From: Neocallimastix lanati (nom. inval.)
Lineage: Eukaryota > Neocallimastigomycota > Neocallimastigomycetes > Neocallimastigales > Neocallimastigaceae
Direction of reading: 5' to 3'
Assembly (NCBI GenBank): GCA_016946835.1
Contig: JACVTC010000003.1
Coordinates: 1,360,001-1,410,000, forward strand
Length of the DNA stretch: 50,000 bases
Made by a program: the position numbers and the translations under genes. Shown in pieces: positions 42,103-50,000 of this stretch. Position 1 is the first letter of the stretch; each line of letters begins with the position of its first letter. The notes under the pieces are model-generated. The model saw only the letters and a list, made by a program, of their open reading frames with translations. It was not told where the DNA came from and searched no databases.

Positions 42103-42490
42103 ATTTTAATTATCTTTGTAATATCAAAAAATTTTGAAATTTAATATAGAATAATATTTATAGAATTATAAAAAAAGTTAAAAAAAAAAAAAAAAAAAAA
42201 AAAGTAAAAACAATAAGAATGATAATAATAATAACTATAATTCTATTATTTTTTTTTTCTATCATTATAATATCATACTATAAATAATATTTAAAATTTC
42301 TTTTAAATACGTACTATTATTTTTTTAATTTATATTATAAAATTTATTTATTATTATTTTTATTCTATCTTTATAATATTTTTTATATGTATATAATTCT
42401 AATTGTAATATGTAATTTATTTTGTTAATATAATAAAAATTATGAAATTTTATTAAAATTTATATTTTCTATTATTATTTATATGTGAAA

Positions 42491-42529
<39 letters not shown>

Positions 42530-42904
42530 GCATATTATATATATTATACATATATAAAAATTTAAATTTTTTAAATTTTAAAATGAAATTATTACTTAAA
42601 AAAAAGAAATTAGTAATAAATTTTTTTTTTTGCTTTTTATAAAAATATTTTATAAATATTTTTTATTTATTAGAATACTTAATTATTAATAATATTATTA
42701 ATGTATATTACATATATACTTTTATATTACATATTTTACAAACAATTGGTACGCTATCTACACCACGTTAACGCTCAATCATATATTTATATGATCTAAC
42801 CATAATACAATATAAACAAAGAAAATACAATGCATAAATTATACATTCATTCATTTTAGTACTTATTAATAACTATAATTAATATTAAATTTTATTATAT
42901 AATT

Positions 42905-43135
42905 CATATTATCCTAATATTTTTTATATATTTAAGTTATCATACCAACTTTATCAACTTTAACTAAAACTTTAACTAAAAATGCAAATTTAAAAAAAAA
43001 AAAAAAAAACGGTCAATTCTCATTATATTAAGTAATTTATATTATCCTATCGATTTTCAAATGTTTAAGTTACTATACCAACTTTATTAACTTTAACTAA
43101 AAATACGAATTTAAAAAAAAAAAGACGGTCATTCT
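42905..43135. repeat. Tandem duplication of about 115 bp
   Basis: Both copies carry ATATTATCCTA, then TTTAAGTTA, then ATACCAACTTTAT and AACTTTAACTAAAA. Each goes on to an A-run followed by (G)ACGGTCA. The second copy starts near 43030 and differs by small indels, mostly in the A-run. Confidence 0.8.
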
Positions 43136-43254
43136 TATTAATTAACAACTATAAATGAATATATGAAGGTCGAAATAAAAAATAAAATATGCAAAATTAA
43201 TCCAAAGTTGATGTTCCTTATAATAATTTTAATTATTTTATCTTTTTTTTATCG

Positions 43255-43293
<39 letters not shown>

Positions 43294-44846
43294 CTATTTT
43301 TCTATTTTACTTTTTTTAATTAATATATTATTTTTTATTACTATATAATATTATTATAAATTATATTTATTAAATTTATTAGTTAATAATAAAAAATAAA
43401 TTGATAAATTAAAATTATAATTAAAAGGATTTATTTATTACACATTTATCTTAAAAAAAAAAATAAAAAATAAAATAAAATATATTAATATATTTTATTA
43501 ATTTATTAAATTAAAACTCCGAAGTGATGTCACTGTTAAATTCATTTATAGATTTTGCAAAAAAAAAAAAAAAAAAAAAAAAACGGTTATTAAAAGAATA
43601 GTTGATATGGAAGATTTAAGTAGATTTTTATCAATACATAAATCTTCATATTAAAAATACTTTAATATTTTTGAATATAATTAATAAGTTAATTATAATA
43701 ATAATTCCTTAAATTTAAAAAAAAAAATTTTTTTTTATATTACTACTTTATATATATCAAATAAATAAATATATAAATAAATAATAAATAAATAATATTT
43801 AAATAATATTAAAAAAAAAAGAAAAAAAGTATCTTCATAATATATAAATTTTTATTAATAAAATTTCATATTATAATTGAACTTATTTACTATGAAAAAT
43901 ATAATAATTATACTTAACTATAGTTTAAAGTTTAGAGTTATTATTAAGTAAGAATATTAATATCATTCACTATAACAATATGACGTAATTGAATTCAATT
44001 TCCAATATTATATTTTATTATTATTGAAATCTTTATCTATAACTAATTGTTTATATATTATCAAAATTATACTTTTTTTTTCTTATTTCATTTACTTTCT
44101 TTGTATTTAAAAGCAATTATTAAATTATTCTGATGGTCCTTTTTACCATTGCTATCAGTAAGTAAATGCTTCTTGGTATGATATATTATATTCTTCTTAC
44201 TTTATATTATTTGTTTAATATCTTCCATTTATTGTATTTTTTATTTTTATTTTTATTTTTATTTTTATATTTACCTTGTTTATTTACTTTATTTACTAGG
44301 ATAATATTTTGCTATATAACCTTTTTTTTTTTCATTTTATTTTTAAATTAATTCATTTAATATATATTCGGTAGTTAGTCATTTTACTTTACACTCTTCT
44401 TTTATGGTTCGCTTGGCAACTTGTTAGCAATATTCATTGGTAGTTCCAGTAGTACTTATTCATCCCTCCTCGTATTTAAAATTTGTTTTTTTGATCTCAG
44501 ATAACAATTTTTTTTTTTTTTTTATTTTAAAAAAAAAAAAAAAAAAAAATATTTATAGATCGAAACCAGTAATAACAAAAAATAATTTCATATTGGTTAC
44601 CCAATCGTCGTAAAAGTCAAAATCAATTACTAATCTCTTATATGATCCATTAGAATAATTGACTATAATTTATTCATTTGGAAAATTGATATAATGGAAT
44701 TGAAAATGAAATTTCAAAAATTTATAAAACTTTTATTTTCATAAAAAAAAATAAATATTTATGAATGCACGTAAACATCATAATGTGCAATATTATGAGT
44801 TGGAATGCAATGAATACAGATGCTGAATGAATGACCTGCATGAATG

Positions 44847-44865
44847 CGCAGCAATTTTTGCTGCG
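44847..44865. repeat. Perfect hairpin CGCAGCAA-TTT-TTGCTGCG
   Basis: Eight-base perfect inverted arms enclose a 3-nt loop, with GC content far above the surrounding DNA. It sits in a short block of TGCA-containing words. It lacks a clear terminator context and belongs to no recognised gene. Confidence 0.8.
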
Positions 44866-45007
44866 AAATGAGTTGCATGTGCACTGAACTATTATATTTT
44901 TATGACTTAAATATGCTTTATTTAAAAATACCATAGTTTAATTGAGACTCTTAATTTATAAACACTTAAATTTTAAAATTTTTAAAATTTTTGAAATTTT
45001 TTTTATT

Positions 45008-45222
<215 letters not shown>

Positions 45223-45295
45223 AATTTATTAATTTATGAGTATATATTTAGTTAACTATTTTATATATTTTATATATAAAGTAATTATTATTTTT

Positions 45296-45960
45296 GAATT
45301 TTATTTTATTTTATTTTATTCAATCTGTACTTTCTATTTAACATTCTACTATTTATTTTATTTTATTTTATTTTATTTTATTTTATTTTATTTTATTTTA
45401 TTTTATTTTATTTTATTTTATTTTATTTTATTTTATTTTATTTTATTTTATTTTATTTTATTTTATTTTATTTTATTTTATTTTATTTTATTTTATTTTA
45501 TTTTATTTTATTTTATTTTATTTTATTTTATTTTATTTTATTTTATTTTATTTTATTTTATTTTATTTTATTTTATTTTATTTTATTTTATTTTATTTTA
45601 TTTTATTTTATTCAATCTGTACTTTCTATTTAACATTCTACTATTTATTTTATTTTATTTTATTTTATTCAATCTGTACTTTATATTCATATTTCTACTA
45701 TTAATTTTATTTTATTTTGTTTTATTCAATCTGTACTTTATATTCATATTTCTACTATTAATTTTATTTTATTTTGTTTTATTCAATCTGTACTTTATAT
45801 TCATATTTCTACTATTAATTTTATTTTATTTTGTTTTATTCAATCTGTACTTTATATTCATATTTCTACTATTAATTTTATTTTATTTTGTTTTATTCAA
45901 TCTGTACTTTATATTCATATTTCTACTATTAATTTTATTTTATTTTATTTTATTTCAATA
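45296..45960. repeat. TTTTA satellite with embedded 33-bp unit (locus 2)
   Basis: The pentamer TTTTA forms an uninterrupted stretch of about 255 bp (45355-45612). Copies of the unit CAATCTGTACTTT..., ending TTTCTACTATT or CATTCTACTATT, flank it. From about 45669 five copies recur at a near-constant period of about 57 bp (unit plus AATTTTATTTTATTTTGTTTTATT). The unit is the same as in the satellite at 7700-8260. Confidence 0.93.
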
Positions 45961-46069
45961 CATAAATTTTAATTATATCACAAATTTGTTTTATGTATTA
46001 CTCCATAAATGTTCAATATTCATCATTTATATGCCATATTACAGTATATATTATAAAATGATGTTTTAA

Positions 46070-47466
46070 TAATTTATGTTATTTTCATATAAATATAAAA
46101 AATCATTTTTGTGTAAACCGTAATACAAAGTATTTATCATTGAAATTTTGCACATTTGTAGTATTCATCCTAACAAACATGTATTTAAATATGTTTTTTT
46201 TTGAAATTTCTTAAGTGGCGAATATATATATATATCTATTTTTTTTTTTTTTTTTTTTTAACTTTATTTCTAACATTTATGATAATTTTTATATCAAAAT
46301 AAAATTATAAATTTTTTTTTATATCAATTGTTTATTTTTTTTTTTTTTGTTATTGATTTTGTTAAGTAATTTAGCACTCTTGACAGATTAAGAGTCTCAT
46401 CTGACATCTGACTCTTAAAAAGATTCATAGCAAAAGAACTGATTATCTGACATAATATTATGTCAGCAAAAAATAAATTGGAATTTTAAATTATTATAAA
46501 AGTTATACGTTATATCAATTTAAGGAAGACTAATAAAATTGAACGTCTAAAATGATTCAATATTGCAAAATTGAAGAAGCTTGTAAAAAATATAAAATAT
46601 TTGAAAAAAGAGAATTATCTCAATTAAAATAAAACTCAAAAAAAAAATATAAAAATGTTATTAATTTAATCGAGAAAAATATTCTTAAACATATATATAA
46701 GAACAAATTATATATTTTTATATTCCTATATAGTACTATATAGACTATTGAAATTTAATATTTTAACATATAAAACTCTTAAGTTATTAATATCGTATAT
46801 ATTCTGTGATAAACTATTTCCACCCCATGAATATACAAAACACAATTTAATAATATATAATACTTACAAAAGTTTAAACAATCATATATTAAAAAATGGT
46901 TTTTGTTAAAACTATAATAGCTATTATTTAAAGAATAGTTATTTTAACTCGTATTTATTCATATCAAACACTTATATCTATATTAACAGCAATAATGAAA
47001 GATATATAGATCCCATACTAAATAATTTAAAACATAATATCCCAAATATTCAAGGGAAATATAATATAGAATGTTAATTCCTAGAGTGAAATAGGTGCAT
47101 TCTAACAATATTAGTATTGTTAAATTTAGCATGAAATGAGTATAGATAATAACTTATTTAATCATAATACAACCCTTCATGATGAAAGGGATATTAAAAT
47201 AATAAATATAATCATGAATTGTATATAAATAAATGACTTTATTCATCTATAAACTGTACTTATTGATTGTAACGTATTCAAGAAGTTATAATTATTAAAC
47301 TTCTATCATTAATATTTTTTAATAATAAGAAAATTCAAATATATAAAATCATTTCAAAAATTTTGGATTTTAGGAGGGAAATAGGCTAAATAAGATAAAA
47401 AGATCTTACAAATATTAAAGGAAAGTTATTTAACTGATTCTTTGTACTGATTATTAAAAATCATAC

Positions 47467-47512
<46 letters not shown>

Positions 47513-48236
47513 ATGAATAAAAATAGCCTAAATAATGGAAATTAATGAAAATTAGCCTTCAATAAGAAATTAACAAAAATAATAATTTTTTTTTTTTTTT
47601 TTTTTAAATTATTAAAATAATTAAAATTATTTACTAGTTAAGTTTAAATAGCTAGAACAATATAACTAGTTATAAATGAAATCAATTTTAATACCTCAAA
47701 GATTTATCAAATACCCCGTTATATAATTATTAATTTATCTTTAATAGTTATCACTAAAACCTCAAGGCGAAAATATATAAAAGTTAGCCCTTATCATCAA
47801 AGCGTATTATAATCGAAAGTGATGTAAGATCCAATATATAAGAGGTATTCACATAAATTAAGATGATATAATATAACCCTTCAAGAGAAAGGTTTTCATC
47901 ATATAAATGGTAAATAAACTATATATTATAAGAAATGTTTTAGAAAGATCCAATATTAATTGAGTGATAATATTAAATATTTAGTTTTAGGGGGGAAATT
48001 ATTAGATTACAAATATATATAAAAAAGAAAAAAAAAATTATTTTATTCATGTAAAATTAAAGATTAATTTAGAATAGAAATAAATAACAGTTTAATAATA
48101 TCAAGATAATATATATTTATATTTTTTTTTTTTTATTAATTGATTATTTTTTATATAAAAAAATATTCATACAATTAATAAATGAATAAATAAATAAAGA
48201 TTAAAGGATTAAAGTTTGAAATAATTGAGGCTGTTA

Positions 48237-48269
<33 letters not shown>

Positions 48270-48429
48270 ATAGTTTATTTTGTTATTTTTATTATTACTA
48301 TGATATATTTTTTGTTTTACTATAGCAATAGTTTTGCAATTTATTTGTTTATTTATTTCTATGATATATTTTGTATTTACTAAGGTAATAGAATTTTTTT
48401 TTTTTTTTTTTTTAATGAAGTATTATATT
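46070..48429. other. Degenerate region with inverted repeats and possible coding or retroelement remains
   Basis: 46388-46466 holds a 9-bp inverted repeat (TTAAGAGTC/GACTCTTAA) and a perfect 20-bp palindrome. 46552-47070 has long stretches open in one or another frame, broken by stops, suggesting an old pseudogene of unknown kind. 47040-47390 and 47790-47995 share words (ATAATAYAACCCTTCAWG, GATTTTAGGAGGGAAATA against TAGTTTTAGGGGGGAAATTA), suggesting a diverged direct repeat. T-runs lie at 47471-47509 and 48390-48412, and an A-run at 48240-48267. Confidence 0.4.
46447..46466. repeat. Perfect 20-bp palindrome CTGACATAATATTATGTCAG
   Basis: Complete dyad symmetry with no spacer. The half-site CTGACAT also occurs just upstream at 46401-46407 (ATCTGACATCTGAC). 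There is no adjacent gene start. Confidence 0.85.
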
Positions 48430-48606
48430 ATTAACTATGGACGAACTACAATTCAATACTGGGGAACAAAAGATATTTAAAAGAACTTCTATTAAAAGAG
48501 TTCCGTGTCTAATGTTCCTTATATATAGTTAGCCTCATGGATTACTTCTACCAGCACTATACCAGTTGTTAGTAGCTCTCTTGAGTTATTCATTGGATTG
48601 GTATAG

Positions 48607-48666
<60 letters not shown>

Positions 48667-49180
48667 TACAACCAAGAGAGTCAACGTCAAATCGATATGG
48701 TAAAGAAGAACCTGCCTATTTCTAGTTCTCCTAGTACATCTTAATATAAATAGTAATAATCGTTATTTACACAACGAATCTACGGAAATTCAATCTCCTA
48801 ATAATATTTCTCTTGATTTGAGGTAGAGTTTAGTGGTCTCCACCCTAATCTACTTTACAAATGTTCCTTTTTTCTTTTATTTTTATTAAATAGTTTTAAC
48901 AGAAATAATCTCTATTCATATCATAATATCATAATTCCTAATTAAAATTTTCTATTTATTTTCATTGTATGACATCATATATTTATAATGTATTTTCACA
49001 TATAAATGTATAACAATATATTAATATTTTTTAATAATTAATAAATAAAAATAATGGAAGCGTATTCTCTTCCTAGTCTAAAAAAAAAAAAAAAAAAAAT
49101 ATTTATTAAATTGAATATTATTTTAATAATTAATAAATAATGCAATAGAAATGCATTTTCTTCCTAATCTAAAAATAAAT
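48430..49180 (+). mobile_element. LINE 3' tail relic, copy 3, with duplicated terminus
   Basis: 48660-48710 (ACCTTTTACAACCAAGAGAG, then TCAACGTCAAATCGATATGG) resembles the copy 1 tail at 28629-28665 (CCGTTACAAAGAGCG, then TCTACGTCGAAACGATAATG). The upstream block at 48490-48600 reads as a degenerate coding tail. The end TTCCTAGTCTAAAA matches copy 1 and is followed by an A-run. A second diverged end (TTCCTAATCTAAAA, near 49158) follows about 85 bp later. A run of some 38 adenines (48627-48661) interrupts the relic. No intact ORF. Confidence 0.65.
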
Positions 49181-49619
<439 letters not shown>

Positions 49620-49807
49620 TTAATTTTTGTTGTTTTCTACATATTTTGTTGTGATATTAATAAAAACTTGTGGAAATTGTTTTAAATTTTCATAATAACT
49701 TAATATTTGTCGATCACCATTTGTTACGTAATCTATTAATGTTTGCTGAACTTCAGGTACTTTCCATACATTAGACTTTATAAATTTAATGCAATTTTGA
49801 ATTTGTT
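49620..49807 (-). CDS. Last exon of a gene leaving the right edge, hypothetical
   Basis: Read on the minus strand, an acceptor TTTTATAG (AG at 49809-49808) opens a frame of 62 codons, stop included, with normal composition. It starts EQIQNCIKFIKSNVWKVPEV, given one base from the preceding exon, and ends KYVENNKN before TAA at 49622-49620. The intron to its right (49810 to beyond 49930) is filled with A/T homopolymers, and no further exon is visible before the window ends. No family is recognised; the segment looks helical. Confidence 0.7.
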
Positions 49808-49895
49808 CTATAAAATTTTTTATTTATTTATTCATTTTTTTTTTTATTAATAAAAAAATAGTAAAATAAATATATTTAATAAATGATTTTCAATT

Positions 49896-49938
<43 letters not shown>

Positions 49939-50000
49939 AAAAAAAAAAAAACAAAAAAATAATTAAAGGATAATATTTTATATTATTATTATTTATTATT
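49808..50000 (-). other. Intron of the right-edge gene
   Basis: Pure A/T-rich sequence with a T-run of about 37 (49898-49934) followed by an A-run. Exons are expected beyond the window. Confidence 0.5.

Larger units (their letters stand above)
42018..44940. other. Intergenic, AT-rich with repeats and a short complex segment
   Basis: Starts with a TA repeat (42069-42099). It holds A- and T-runs (42181-42203, 42494-42525, 43258-43293), a roughly 115-bp tandem duplication (42905-43135) and a less biased stretch at 44380-44470 of unknown origin. A segment at 44755-44900 is rich in GAATGCA/TGCAT words and has a perfect hairpin at 44847-44865. No coding frame is supported. Confidence 0.5.

Noticed and set aside
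45296-45960. Possible CRISPR-like array because of regular repeats
   Set aside because: Spacers are not unique; they are TTTTA repeats, and the genome is eukaryotic.

Overview
The window is nuclear DNA of a eukaryote with very low GC content. Exons are compact, GT-AG introns are short, and there are many A and T homopolymers, ATT and TTTTA microsatellites and poly-asparagine proteins. Three features together point to an anaerobic gut fungus (Neocallimastigomycota; Neocallimastix or Piromyces type). These are a secreted CotH-family protein, intron-rich genes for flagellar or centriolar proteins (a SAS-4/CPAP-type protein with a C-terminal G-box and a FAM227-type protein), and decayed non-LTR retrotransposons. 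Zoospores of these fungi are flagellated, and CotH proteins are abundant in them. This assignment is an inference. The flagellar genes argue against other AT-rich lineages such as Dictyostelium.

Layout. 1-256 (-): end of a gene running off the left edge. 2820-5149 (+): ten-exon WD40-type protein with a DUF2415-like DLL motif. 6200-7256 (+): two-exon cysteine-rich single-pass membrane protein. 7700-8260: TTTTA satellite with an embedded unit. 9213-12881 (+): twelve-exon FAM227-like gene; one intron looks like a minor-spliceosome (U12) AT-AC intron. 16046-24283 (+): thirteen-exon SAS-4/CPAP-like gene. 25756-28865 (+): broken LINE, with a shortened relative at 34865-35530 and a related tail at 48430-49180. 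31419-33650 (+): intronless two-RRM protein of RBMS/MSSP type. 36721-36791 (+): tRNA-Gly(TCC). 38026-38115: relic of 18S rRNA. 40437-42017 (+): intronless secreted CotH protein. 45015-45960: a second ATT/TTTTA satellite sharing its unit with the one at 7.7-8.2 kb. 49620-49807 (-): last exon of a gene running off the right edge.

All complete genes lie on the + strand and are separate eukaryotic transcription units; there are no operons. The FAM227-like and SAS-4-like genes are neighbours about 3.2 kb apart and both suggest flagellum or basal-body work. The other genes share no evident pathway. Exon models were built by hand from splice signals and reading-frame continuity. All family names rest on recognition of motifs, not on a database search.
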